DNA of 64,000 nucleotides from a bacterium (GTDB taxonomy: Bacteria > SZUA-79 > Acidulodesulfobacterales > Acidulodesulfobacteraceae): positions 62,001 through 126,000 of the forward strand of contig JAJYJI010000002.1 of NCBI GenBank assembly GCA_021789605.1. Direction: 5' to 3'. A program made the position numbers and the translations under genes. How positions within the stretch are numbered: the first letter of the stretch is position 1; each line of letters starts with the position of its first letter. Positions 41,042-50,466 of the stretch are shown here, one piece after another. Below the pieces are notes generated by a model. The model was not told where the DNA came from and made no database searches. It saw only the letters and a program-made list of their open reading frames with translations.

Positions 41042-43450
41042 TTAAATCAACAATGCTCCTGTTGCACCTGTAGTTACAGCTGTTTCTATGCTTGTAGCAT
41101 GAACGCCGACGAGTTCAACGATGTGGGCATCACTCGCACCAGAACCAGCAGCAGCAGTTGCGACATACTCTGCTACATATGTATTGCCATGCGTGCTGTC
41201 ATACCAAATTTGAACATCCCCTGCTGTAGCAGCAGTTGCAATACTTTCAGCCGCAGTTATAAACTTTGCGGCGCTTGAGTATGCAGACGAGCTTACTACG
41301 CCTTTAGTTGAGGTAAGTTCAGTAGTACCATAAGTTGTACCCGTTAACTTATCTTGATTAAGGGCGAAATTAGTTATAGTATCAGCATTAAATGCCGTCG
41401 TTCCTGTTAAATTGTTAGCATGAGCCGAGACAGTATATGTATCGGTCGCGGTATGTCCGGCAAGAAACGTAATCGAATCGTGAACGGCGTACGTATCAAC
41501 TCCAGCACCTGGTGCAATAATACTGTCTGTTATATTAGTCGTTCCAGAGCCTGTGCTTATTACGTCGCCATTGCCTGAATCTGTTAAAGTTAAAGCTCCG
41601 GTAAATGCAGAGGCGTTAATAGTATTACCTGTTCCAACTGTTGGGTTAGAAATAGCATTAGTTATCGTTAAAGCAACTGAACCGGTAATAGTAATATCAG
41701 TGTTATTTGGAACGGTCAATGTAGTTATTGCATTTACATTATTTGCCGAACTGCTACCAGCTGAGTCTAAACTAATTGTATTAAAACCGGTAATATCGAG
41801 CGCGGTGGTAGTTTGAAGTCCTCCAGAACTATTATTCATAGTTACATTTAAATCATGATTGCCTGTGGCGGCAGATAAAGTTACAGTACCGGCACTTGTT
41901 GAATTTATAGCTACGTTAGAGTTATTTGCCATATTGTCTATAGTGTAATTATTTGCCGCATCGATGGCAAAATTGCTTGCCATGGAGCCTGTCAGTTTGG
42001 ACGCGTCGACGGTAAAAGTTCCGGTAGAACTTAATCCCAGCGTATGGAAACCGGTCGTTGCGTTTAGATTCGTATACGAACCCGAAGACAGCGTTTGGCC
42101 TTTAAGTTCCAACGTATTTGAACTTCCCGTTCCGCCGTCAAGCTGCGAGCCTTTGGTAAGAATATCAAGCGAAGCGGTAGTAATCGCAAGGGTATTAGTT
42201 CCGCTGCCGCCTGTGAACGCGAAACCTTTAGTAACAAGATGACTAGTATCATAAATAGTCAAATTACCAGTAGATGCAGAACCGTTTATTGTAGCAACAG
42301 AAGAAGCAACAGACGAACTGTTTGTTAATGTCAAATTTCCAGCACCCGTTAAATCTAATGTTGTAAATTTTGCATTTGTAGAAGTTCCTAATGCAACCGT
42401 CGTATTTGATAAAGTATCCAAGGTAAGTGTCGCGCTTGAAGTCATAGCAGCAGTGGCATCAGTGTTTAAACCTGAAATCGTTCCGCCGTTAAGGTCTACA
42501 GTAGCCTTTGTGTCTGAACCCTGATATTTAACATCAAAAGTACTTGTAGCTGCGTTATCGATAGTCAGGGTCTGCTTCGCGCCGGTCAATTCTATTCCAT
42601 ATGTATTACCAGCAACTTTTGCATTATCTATAGTTACTGATGTTACACTAGATAAAGAAGATAAATCTAACGTTAGAGCTATTCCTTTATTATCATTAAT
42701 GTACAAATCCGGAACATTATTTAAAGTCGGCGCCGAGCCCCATACTTTAGTGAGAGTTGAAGCAGTAGCGTACACCTTTAACTCGTTGTTTCCGCCCACT
42801 CCGTTAATCGTATAGGCTGCGGAAAGAGGAATTTTATTACCTGCGTTGTTATCCACGAACACGGTATTACTTGAACTTGCGCTGTAGTTCAACTGCGACG
42901 TCGTAATATCGATTGTCTGTCCGGTAGTTCCGTTAACGTAGTTGGAAACGCTTTGAAGGTTGCTCGTCGTGTTGCCTAAGCCTACCCACGCCGGAGTAAT
43001 CTGGTCGATATAAGACGACGCTTCGGTAGCCGAATAGCCTGTTCCGCTGGGGGCATAGTAGTTGGTGAAAGTGTTTGCGGCGGACATCCTGTCGTTAAGG
43101 ACGGTGTAGTCTGTGCCGGAGCCTTCCGCTATAACCGTATTGTAAACGTCTATGATGGTCTGGGAAAGCGAGCCCGTCGAGGTATAAAGACCCTGCACCC
43201 AAGCTATGCCGCCGGAAAGAAGGTTCCTTCCGATTAAATTGTTGGAAATAGTATCTACCTGCGCGGCAGTTAATCCCGTAGATGCGATTGTTCCGAAAGC
43301 TGTCGTAATCGCGCCGTTAACTCCGCTTAAAGAACCGCTGCTATTTGTAATAGCATTGCCTGCCCATTCGTATCCGGGGTAATTGGCAGCGCGGTCTAAT
43401 GCGCCGACGAATAATGCTTGTCCATCGGTATAATAACTTGTTGAAGACAT
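41042..43450 (-). CDS. DUF4214-like secreted S-layer/adhesin-like protein (paralog B), candidate type I secretion substrate
   Basis: First ~160 aa identical to the 35734..38124 product; C-term NTYVAEY...HIVELVGVHATSIE; directly downstream of the T1SS genes. Confidence 0.87.
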   Translation of the reverse strand: MSSTSYYTDGQALFVGALDRAANYPGYEWAGNAITNSSGSLSGVNGAITTAFGTIASTGLTAAQVDTISNNLIGRNLLSGGIAWVQGLYTSTGSLSQTIIDVYNTVIAEGSGTDYTVLNDRMSAANTFTNYYAPSGTGYSATEASSYIDQITPAWVGLGNTTSNLQSVSNYVNGTTGQTIDITTSQLNYSASSSNTVFVDNNAGNKIPLSAAYTINGVGGNNELKVYATASTLTKVWGSAPTLNNVPDLYINDNKGIALTLDLSSLSSVTSVTIDNAKVAGNTYGIELTGAKQTLTIDNAATSTFDVKYQGSDTKATVDLNGGTISGLNTDATAAMTSSATLTLDTLSNTTVALGTSTNAKFTTLDLTGAGNLTLTNSSSVASSVATINGSASTGNLTIYDTSHLVTKGFAFTGGSGTNTLAITTASLDILTKGSQLDGGTGSSNTLELKGQTLSSGSYTNLNATTGFHTLGLSSTGTFTVDASKLTGSMASNFAIDAANNYTIDNMANNSNVAINSTSAGTVTLSAATGNHDLNVTMNNSSGGLQTTTALDITGFNTISLDSAGSSSANNVNAITTLTVPNNTDITITGSVALTITNAISNPTVGTGNTINASAFTGALTLTDSGNGDVISTGSGTTNITDSIIAPGAGVDTYAVHDSITFLAGHTATDTYTVSAHANNLTGTTAFNADTITNFALNQDKLTGTTYGTTELTSTKGVVSSSAYSSAAKFITAAESIATAATAGDVQIWYDSTHGNTYVAEYVATAAAGSGASDAHIVELVGVHATSIETAVTTGATGALLI

Positions 43451-43618
43451 TTTGAATCCTCCTTAAATAGTTTTAAAATTTTAGAATAGTTAATTTAATA
43501 TTTTTATATATATAACGGCTCAGTCTCAGTCGCGCCCGCTATCCGTCTAAATAATAGTTTATAGCATATATCTCGAACATACCGCACACTCCGCTTATGT
43601 AAACATCGTTAACGTTAA

Positions 43619-43731
43619 TATAGTTTTTATCATACATATTAGAGGTTGTCAATAGCTAAGTTATATTTTTTTTATATTATAGTTTTTATCATACATATTA
43701 GAGGTTGTCAATAGCTAAGTTATATTTTTTT
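43619..43731. repeat. Tandem duplication, ~54-bp unit at 59-bp period
   Basis: TATAGTTTTTATCATACATATTAGAGGTTGTCAATAGCTAAGTTATATTTTTT occurs twice back to back. Confidence 0.92.
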
Positions 43732-44409
43732 AAAAATATTTTCGACGACGCCCTCCGCCAGAGATATGAAGGCTTTTTTTATGGACGCTATTCCGGCGTC
43801 TGCGTCGTAACCTGCCGACAATACGGAAGCGGGTTTGTCGTTGATATCCGCTTTTAAAATATATCCTCCCGATAAAGCGCCTTTTTCGTCTTTGCGCTCG
43901 TATGCTCCGGCGTCAAGTCCTAAAAAGAGGTTATCGCGGGTTTTGAAAGCCGACCTAAAGGTATAGTTTAATATGTCTCCGAGAGGCTCCATAGAGGAAT
44001 ACGCTTTAAAAAGAGACGAGCAAAGCCCGTCGTAGCGCGCGCCCGGAATCTCCTTAATAAACGTTGCGATTAGTCCCGTATTGAGGATATTCTGTTTTCC
44101 CTGAAGTTCTGCGGCGGCTGCATATAAGCCTTCGAGATATTTTAAAACGGAATCCTGCGCTGTTTTAAATTCAATTCCCTTGGCGAGCGCGGCGAACAGG
44201 TGCGCGGAAACCTGCGAAACGCCTATCGCGGCGGCGCCGTCTTTTATCGTGAAACGGGGCAGCGCGGCATCGGCGGAATCCGCAAGGTCGGCGGCGACGG
44301 AAGGCTTAGGAACTACCCTGCCGAAATATTGGTCGATTTTTTGTTTTTTAAGACCGATAAAATTGTCCTGCCTGAACGAAACTACTACCATAACGTCTGA
44401 AATTATCAT
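43720..44409 (-). CDS. Hypothetical protein co-located with type I secretion genes
   Basis: 229-aa ORF, 12 bp from the HlyD-family gene, same strand; no recognised domain. Confidence 0.65.
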   Translation of the reverse strand: MIISDVMVVVSFRQDNFIGLKKQKIDQYFGRVVPKPSVAADLADSADAALPRFTIKDGAAAIGVSQVSAHLFAALAKGIEFKTAQDSVLKYLEGLYAAAAELQGKQNILNTGLIATFIKEIPGARYDGLCSSLFKAYSSMEPLGDILNYTFRSAFKTRDNLFLGLDAGAYERKDEKGALSGGYILKADINDKPASVLSAGYDADAGIASIKKAFISLAEGVVENIFKKI

Positions 44410-44421
44410 TTTAATCTTGCC

Positions 44422-45798
44422 TCACTTTACGAAAGCCTGTGAAATTTTATATAAAAGCGGATTTAAAAAGGATGACATAAGCGTTCTGGAACCGGTTTCA
44501 ACCGTTACCTGCGCCGGCATGCCGGCTTTTAATTCCAGCTTGCGCCGCGCAAGGGCTTCGAGACCTCTGCGGCTTATCTTTATCTTGCACACGTAAAAAG
44601 GCATATGGCTGACCGGGTTCGCTATGCTTGCCGCGGACACGTATATGACTTTTCCGGAGAGGACTGGGACGTCCGCCACGTCGAAAGCCGGAAACCTTAG
44701 GTCCGCCTTTAATCCCTTATGTATGCGGGCGATAAACTGGACGGGAACGTCACCTTTGACTATAAGGCTTTGGTTTAAGGGGAGGATATCGACTATCGGC
44801 TGTCCCGGCAGCACCGCCCCTCCGACGGTTTTATTATATATTTTTACTATCGTGCCGTCAACCCCCGAAGATACCACGGTATTTTTATACTGGCTTAAAG
44901 CCGAGCGGTACTGCCGTTTTAAGGCGTAAACCTTGCCTTGCACGCCGTTAAGCTCCGCGTTGACTTTTCTTGAAAAATCGTTTTTAAGATTATAAAGCTT
45001 CAGCTCGTTTTGGGTTAAAGTGCCCTGCATACGCGATATATTTCCTTCTTCCTCGTTGAGCTTGCCCTCAAGTCCCTGAATATCCGCCTGCATCTGCATA
45101 ACCTTAGACCTCGGATAGTATCCTTCCGACGCGAGCCTGTCCAGCGGTCCTACTTCTTTCTTTGCCAGCGTTATCTGGTTTTCGGTAGTTTTTTTCATTT
45201 CTTTTTCGCTTACGAGATAACCTTTAATAGACGAGACTGCGGATTTAAAAATATTTTTCTGGGCTTCGTAGTTTGCCGTTTCCGCGATAAACAATTTTTC
45301 CTGAACCGCCATGGCTGCTTTTGCCTGATTAGAATTTTTAAAAGCCGATAGCGCGGTGGAAAATTTTATTTGGGACGCGCCGGATTCTTCGGCAAGAAGC
45401 CTCGAATACATTGCAAGGTAGGTAATATAGCGGCTTTTTATTTGCGCGAGGTTCGACTTCTGGGTAGAACCGTCTAAAAACATTATTGGCTGTTTTTTCT
45501 TTACCGTATCTCCCTCTCTGGCTGCTATTTTTTTAATCGTTCCTCCGTACCTGCTTGTTATTATGTCTTCGTGCGAAGAGGCGGAAACCGTTCCCGGAAT
45601 GCCGATGCCGCTGACCATGGGGGCTAATGACGCCCATATTATAAAGCCGAAAAATCCGAATATGAGCGCGGCGAACCCGAAAATAACGATTGGGCGCATA
45701 TTCGTATGGAGCCGGACTTCTTCTTCGCCTAAAACCTCGGTTTCGGTTCCTTTAATCCATTCGAGCAGTTTTGCCGTTTGTTTATCAAGTAATTTCAT
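44422..45798 (-). CDS. Type I secretion periplasmic adaptor (HlyD/PrtE family)
   Basis: PMVSGIGIPGTVSASSHEDIITSRYGGTIKKIAAREGDTVKKKQPIMFLD; GTIVKIYNKTVGGAVLPGQPIVDILPLNQSLIVKGDVP. Confidence 0.93.
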   Translation of the reverse strand: MKLLDKQTAKLLEWIKGTETEVLGEEEVRLHTNMRPIVIFGFAALIFGFFGFIIWASLAPMVSGIGIPGTVSASSHEDIITSRYGGTIKKIAAREGDTVKKKQPIMFLDGSTQKSNLAQIKSRYITYLAMYSRLLAEESGASQIKFSTALSAFKNSNQAKAAMAVQEKLFIAETANYEAQKNIFKSAVSSIKGYLVSEKEMKKTTENQITLAKKEVGPLDRLASEGYYPRSKVMQMQADIQGLEGKLNEEEGNISRMQGTLTQNELKLYNLKNDFSRKVNAELNGVQGKVYALKRQYRSALSQYKNTVVSSGVDGTIVKIYNKTVGGAVLPGQPIVDILPLNQSLIVKGDVPVQFIARIHKGLKADLRFPAFDVADVPVLSGKVIYVSAASIANPVSHMPFYVCKIKISRRGLEALARRKLELKAGMPAQVTVETGSRTLMSSFLNPLLYKISQAFVK

Positions 45799-45828
45799 AT
45801 GGGTAATGTTGCTCCTTAATATTTATTC

Positions 45829-47661
45829 TTAAACTTCGTTTAAGCCGGCGCCTAGACTGCCGCCGCCTTCGCCTGTTTCGGCGGTATTCTCCCGTTCCTG
45901 TTCCTGTTCCTGACCCGGTTTCTGCACCGCCTGAGCCTGCTGCTGAGCCTGCTGCGAGGCTATTATGGCGTTAAGAACGTCGGTTCTCGTGCCGTACATC
46001 TGCACGGTCCCGTTGGATATTACGAGTATCTTGTCCACGACGGAAAGTATGTGGTTCCTGTGCGTTATTATAAAGACGGTGGATTTTTTTTCCTTTAGCT
46101 TTGAAAGCGTATAAAGAAGGGCGTGTCCGCCGATATCGTCCAAGTTGGAATCAGGCTCGTCCAACACAACGAGCGCGGGGAAGCCGTATATCGCCCTTGC
46201 TAAAGCTACCCTCTGTTTTTGTCCGCCGGACAACACGACTCCGCCTTCGCCTATAAACGTATCGTAACCGTTAGGCAGGGTTAAGATTAGTTCGTGGATT
46301 CCGACGGTTTTTGCGGCTTCGATTATTTTTTCGGAATTTATTTCGCCGAAGCGGGCGATATTTTCCGCTATGGTGCCGTGCAAAAGTTCGATGTCCTGCG
46401 GCAGGTAGCCTATGTGGTCGCCCAACGCGTCCTTATCCCACGTAAAAATTTCCGCTCCGTCTAACCGCACGCTGCCGGAAGCCGGGGGCCAGACGCCGGT
46501 AATAAGGCGGGACAGGGTGGATTTACCCGAACCGCTTGGACCGATTATCGCGACCATGTCGCCTTTTTCAGCGATAAAATTTATGTTCTTAAGGACCTGC
46601 ATATTGGAATTTGGAGGAATCGCGTAAAGTCCGCCCACTGCTATTTTGCCTTCGGGGGCGGGAAGAGGCATCCCTTTTTCCCTTTCGGGGAATGAGGTGA
46701 AAAGAGAAGAGAGCCTTTTATAAGAATCGCGGGCGGAAACGAAACTTTTCCAGCCGCTCATGGCAAGGTCTATGGGGGAAAGCGCCCTTCCTATTAATAT
46801 CGCGGAAGCGACCATCGCGCCGGCGGTAATGATGTTGCCGTTTATTACGAAATACGCGCCTACCGCGTATATTAATGACTGAAACGCGTACCTTAAAAAC
46901 TTCGACAAGGCTGAAACGTGTCCCGTTTTTTCGCTTGCGCCGGACTGGAGCGCGACGAATTTTAGGTGTTTGGGATACCAGTGTTTCCTGACGTTGGAAA
47001 GCATTCCCATTGACTCTATGACGTCCGCGTTCCTGAAATTTATTGCGGCAAAGCCTGAAGCGCTATGATAAGCGTTATTTGAAGCGGTTATTTTTTTTTT
47101 GCCCGCGGCTTCGGTCAAAAAAGCCATAAAGAAAAGCACTAAGGCGGCGAATAAGGCGTATAAGCCTATAACCCAGTATATTAATCCTATGACTATAATA
47201 TAGATAGGCACCCAAGGAACGTCGAAAAAAGCCAAGGCACCCGTGCCGGTCAAAAACTGGCGGATACTGGTAAAGTCGTTAAAAACCTGAGAAGAATCGG
47301 TGCTTCCGGTGCGGAGGCACTTTTCAAAGGCTACCTGAAAAAGCCTTGTATTGACGCGCTTGTCCATGTTGTTGCCTATGCGTATTAAAAGCTGCGTCCT
47401 CGTCCATTCAAAAAGCCCCATGAGTATCATCATAAAAAGCATTATTACCGTAACTACTACAAGAGTAGTATTGTTCCTGCTGGAAAGAACGGCGTCGTAA
47501 ATGAGAAGCATATAAAGCGACGGAACGAGCATGAGGAGGTTTATGATAAAACTGAATAAGCCGACTATGTAAAAATCTTTTTTGAACAAAGTTAAGATTT
47601 TTAACAGTTCCGGTTTTTCCTGCGCGGAAGCGAAGGGCTGTTTCCTTCTTAAAAAAGCCAT
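45829..47661 (-). CDS. Type I secretion ABC transporter (PrtD-like permease/ATPase)
   Basis: TM domain + IIGPSGSGKSTLSRLITGVWPPASGSVRLDGAEIFTWDKDALGDHIGYLPQDIELLHGTIAENIARF; LSGGQKQRVALARAIYG. Confidence 0.94.
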   Translation of the reverse strand: MAFLRRKQPFASAQEKPELLKILTLFKKDFYIVGLFSFIINLLMLVPSLYMLLIYDAVLSSRNNTTLVVVTVIMLFMMILMGLFEWTRTQLLIRIGNNMDKRVNTRLFQVAFEKCLRTGSTDSSQVFNDFTSIRQFLTGTGALAFFDVPWVPIYIIVIGLIYWVIGLYALFAALVLFFMAFLTEAAGKKKITASNNAYHSASGFAAINFRNADVIESMGMLSNVRKHWYPKHLKFVALQSGASEKTGHVSALSKFLRYAFQSLIYAVGAYFVINGNIITAGAMVASAILIGRALSPIDLAMSGWKSFVSARDSYKRLSSLFTSFPEREKGMPLPAPEGKIAVGGLYAIPPNSNMQVLKNINFIAEKGDMVAIIGPSGSGKSTLSRLITGVWPPASGSVRLDGAEIFTWDKDALGDHIGYLPQDIELLHGTIAENIARFGEINSEKIIEAAKTVGIHELILTLPNGYDTFIGEGGVVLSGGQKQRVALARAIYGFPALVVLDEPDSNLDDIGGHALLYTLSKLKEKKSTVFIITHRNHILSVVDKILVISNGTVQMYGTRTDVLNAIIASQQAQQQAQAVQKPGQEQEQERENTAETGEGGGSLGAGLNEV

Positions 47662-47692
47662 ATGAATTGCACCTATGAATAAATTTAAAATT

Positions 47693-49072
47693 TTATTTAA
47701 GCCATTCGTTTATTTTATATAAATAATGTTTTGAAAGCACTCCGGCGTTGAAATAAAAGTTTAAAATGCCGAGCGCGTATTCGTATTTTGCCTTAAGCAG
47801 GTTTATTTTCGCGTCGTAAAGCGCCTGAACCGCGTTAAGGACGTCGGTTTCCGTGGCTATGCCCGATTTAAAGCCGAGTTCGTTTCCCTTAAGGGAAACG
47901 CGGGCGGATTTAAGGGCAAGCTCAAGCATTTTAATTTTTACTATGGACCCCTTGACGTCCGCATAGGACTGCCTTATTTTCCTGCCGTTCCTGTTAAGCT
48001 GTTCGATGTATTTCTCCTGCGCGCGGGAGGCGAGGTTTGAAGCCTTAAATGTCTTTGCGTAGCCGTAACCGCCGTTAAAAATAGGAACGCTAAGCTGAAA
48101 TCCCACGTCGTAATATTTTAAGGGCGGGGTCTGGATATACTGCTGGGTGTTGGTGGCGGAATATCCGGCTACAAAGGTCAAAGACGGAAGATGGGCGGCT
48201 ATGTTTTTTCTTTCGCTTTCCTTGTAATAGTCGCGGTTATACCTGTAATATTCGAGCATGGGGTTGCGCTCGGCTCCTACTTTTACCCAGTATTTGACGT
48301 TAGACGGGCGCGGAACGTAAAGGGGAATGTGCCGCTTCAGCGGCTCTAAGTTTCTGCCGCTTGCGCCCGTTGCGTTTTTAAACTTGGCATACGCGTTTTC
48401 CAGTCCGTTTTTGGCGCCGACGAGATGCGACAGGACAGAGTAATATTTTGCGCGTGCTGCGTAAACGTCGGTAATAGTGCCCGCTCCCGCGCCGTAAAGT
48501 TTTTTGGCCTGCTCTAGTTCGCGGCGCACGGCTTTTTCTTGCGATTTTAAGGCTTTTATGTAATCCCTAGCCGACAGTACGCCTAAGTAAGCTTTGGCGA
48601 CCGAGATTATAAGGTTCTGCTTCTGCGACCTGAATCTTGCGTCTCCTATCGAAGCCCGCGTTTTATACTCCCCGTACATAAAAAATCTCCTGAAGCTTAT
48701 GATGGGCTGGGTCAGGTTAACGCCGTTGTTTCTGGCGTCGTAGCTGAGGTAATACGGCGGCGGATTTATAAAATCGTATCTTAAGTAGCTAAAGGAAGCG
48801 TTTATGCGCGGAAGCAAAACAGAAAGCCCTTCCCATGCGAGGTCGTCCGAGGCTTTTTTGCCGTAAAGGGACGCCCTGTAGGCATGGTTATGCTTTAAGG
48901 CGTCGTTATAAGCCTGAATGAGGCTTACGGACGGGAAATTGGATTTAAAGGAAACGGAAACTGCAGCGGCGGAAACGGCGGAACCTGCGGTAAAGGCGGC
49001 AAATATAAATATAAAAACGCCCGCTATAAAACCAAAACCTATAAAATTTGTTTTTAAACCGCTTTTAAGCAA
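47693..49072 (-). CDS. TolC-family outer membrane efflux/secretion protein
   Basis: SLIQAYNDALKHNHAYRASLYGKKA; VAKAYLGVLSARDYIKALKSQEKAVRRELEQAKKLYGAGAGTITDVYAARAKY. Confidence 0.9.
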   Translation of the reverse strand: MLKSGLKTNFIGFGFIAGVFIFIFAAFTAGSAVSAAAVSVSFKSNFPSVSLIQAYNDALKHNHAYRASLYGKKASDDLAWEGLSVLLPRINASFSYLRYDFINPPPYYLSYDARNNGVNLTQPIISFRRFFMYGEYKTRASIGDARFRSQKQNLIISVAKAYLGVLSARDYIKALKSQEKAVRRELEQAKKLYGAGAGTITDVYAARAKYYSVLSHLVGAKNGLENAYAKFKNATGASGRNLEPLKRHIPLYVPRPSNVKYWVKVGAERNPMLEYYRYNRDYYKESERKNIAAHLPSLTFVAGYSATNTQQYIQTPPLKYYDVGFQLSVPIFNGGYGYAKTFKASNLASRAQEKYIEQLNRNGRKIRQSYADVKGSIVKIKMLELALKSARVSLKGNELGFKSGIATETDVLNAVQALYDAKINLLKAKYEYALGILNFYFNAGVLSKHYLYKINEWLK

Positions 49073-49209
49073 AACGCCCTATTCCTCCCTCTCTTTTGCC
49101 ACTTATCTAAATTTTTTATATTTTTGATTTTTTATAATAATATATTGAACTGTACATTGCAAGATTTTTTTTATTTTTACATATAATAATGTATAATGGA
49201 ATATTAAAA

Positions 49210-50466
49210 ATGAACATATTAATCGACGCCGCAACGCTATATCAAAAAGACTGCGGCTCTAAAACATATACTTATAATATCCTTAAAGAACTGCTGGCTC
49301 TGACGTCGTCCGAACCTGCACCGTCGATAGACGTCTGCGGCGTAAGCGGCAAAATTATAAACCTGACGGGCGTTTCCATGCTCGACGAAATCGCCTATAA
49401 AAAAAACGGCGGCGGGCTTGCGGCAAAATTAAAAAAATCCATTCCGCAGGATTCTTTTTTTTATCCGTACGCCAAATCTTTTTACAGGAATATAAAAAAA
49501 AGCATTAATAAAATAAATATTTACTTCGTAAACAAAAAAGGCAAAGCCTACGATGTTTTTTTTACCCCTTACCAGATGGAAATAAACGCAAATATCGCAA
49601 AACGCAAATTTATTACCATACACGACATATATGCTTTAACCAGCCCCGAAAATTATCTGACGAAAAGCTATACGCTGTCCTTTAAAAAATACCTCGAAAA
49701 ATATCTCGGTTTTTTCGACGCAGTACTGACTGTTTCGGAGTTCGCCAAAAACGAGATAGCCGGATACCTTAATTATCCGAAAGAAAAAATATTCGTCGTC
49801 CGCGGCGCGTTCGACAAGAAAAACTATAGGAAACTTAAAACGGAAGACGATTATTCGTCCGCCGAAGCGTTTAAAAAAAAGTACGGATTAAAAAAACCTT
49901 ACCTGCTTTACGTCGGAGTTTTAGAGCCGAGAAAAAATATAGCCAATCTTCTTAAGGCTTTTAAGGAACTGACGGGAGGGGTGCGCGAAGGCGGTGGGAG
50001 CGAAAGAGGTGCCGGAAATTATCGCGGACGCTTCGATTTAGACTTGGTACTGGTTTCCGGCTCGTCGGCGCTGGCGGCGGAAACGTTTAAGCTTGCGGAA
50101 GAATTAAGTCCCCGCGTTAAAATATTTAAAGGCGTAGGCAACGAAGATTTGAATTTCTTTTATAACTACGCCGATTTGTTTGTCTTTCCCTCCCTGTACG
50201 AAGGGTTCGGAATACCGCCTTTAGAGGCGTTTGCCTGCGGAACTCCGGTTGCCGCGTCCAACGCAACCGCCATACCGGAAATATGCGGAAACGGCGCTTA
50301 CTATTTCGACCCGCACTCGGTAGAAAGTATAAAAAATGCCGTATCGGAGGTTTTAAGCTCGCCGTCTATAAAATCCGGCTTAATTGAAAACGGCTTTAAG
50401 ACAGCCGAAACTTATTCCTTTAGGAATTCGGCGGTTGAGATGCTAAACATATTTAAAAATTTTTAG
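49210..50466 (+). CDS. GT4-type glycosyltransferase
   Basis: MNILIDAATLYQKDCGSKTYTYNILKELL; YVGVLEPRKNIANLLKAFKEL; FPSLYEGFGIPPLEAFACGTPVAASNATAIPEI (ORF track start is 49189; 49210 preferred). Confidence 0.88.
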   Translation: MNILIDAATLYQKDCGSKTYTYNILKELLALTSSEPAPSIDVCGVSGKIINLTGVSMLDEIAYKKNGGGLAAKLKKSIPQDSFFYPYAKSFYRNIKKSINKINIYFVNKKGKAYDVFFTPYQMEINANIAKRKFITIHDIYALTSPENYLTKSYTLSFKKYLEKYLGFFDAVLTVSEFAKNEIAGYLNYPKEKIFVVRGAFDKKNYRKLKTEDDYSSAEAFKKKYGLKKPYLLYVGVLEPRKNIANLLKAFKELTGGVREGGGSERGAGNYRGRFDLDLVLVSGSSALAAETFKLAEELSPRVKIFKGVGNEDLNFFYNYADLFVFPSLYEGFGIPPLEAFACGTPVAASNATAIPEICGNGAYYFDPHSVESIKNAVSEVLSSPSIKSGLIENGFKTAETYSFRNSAVEMLNIFKNF

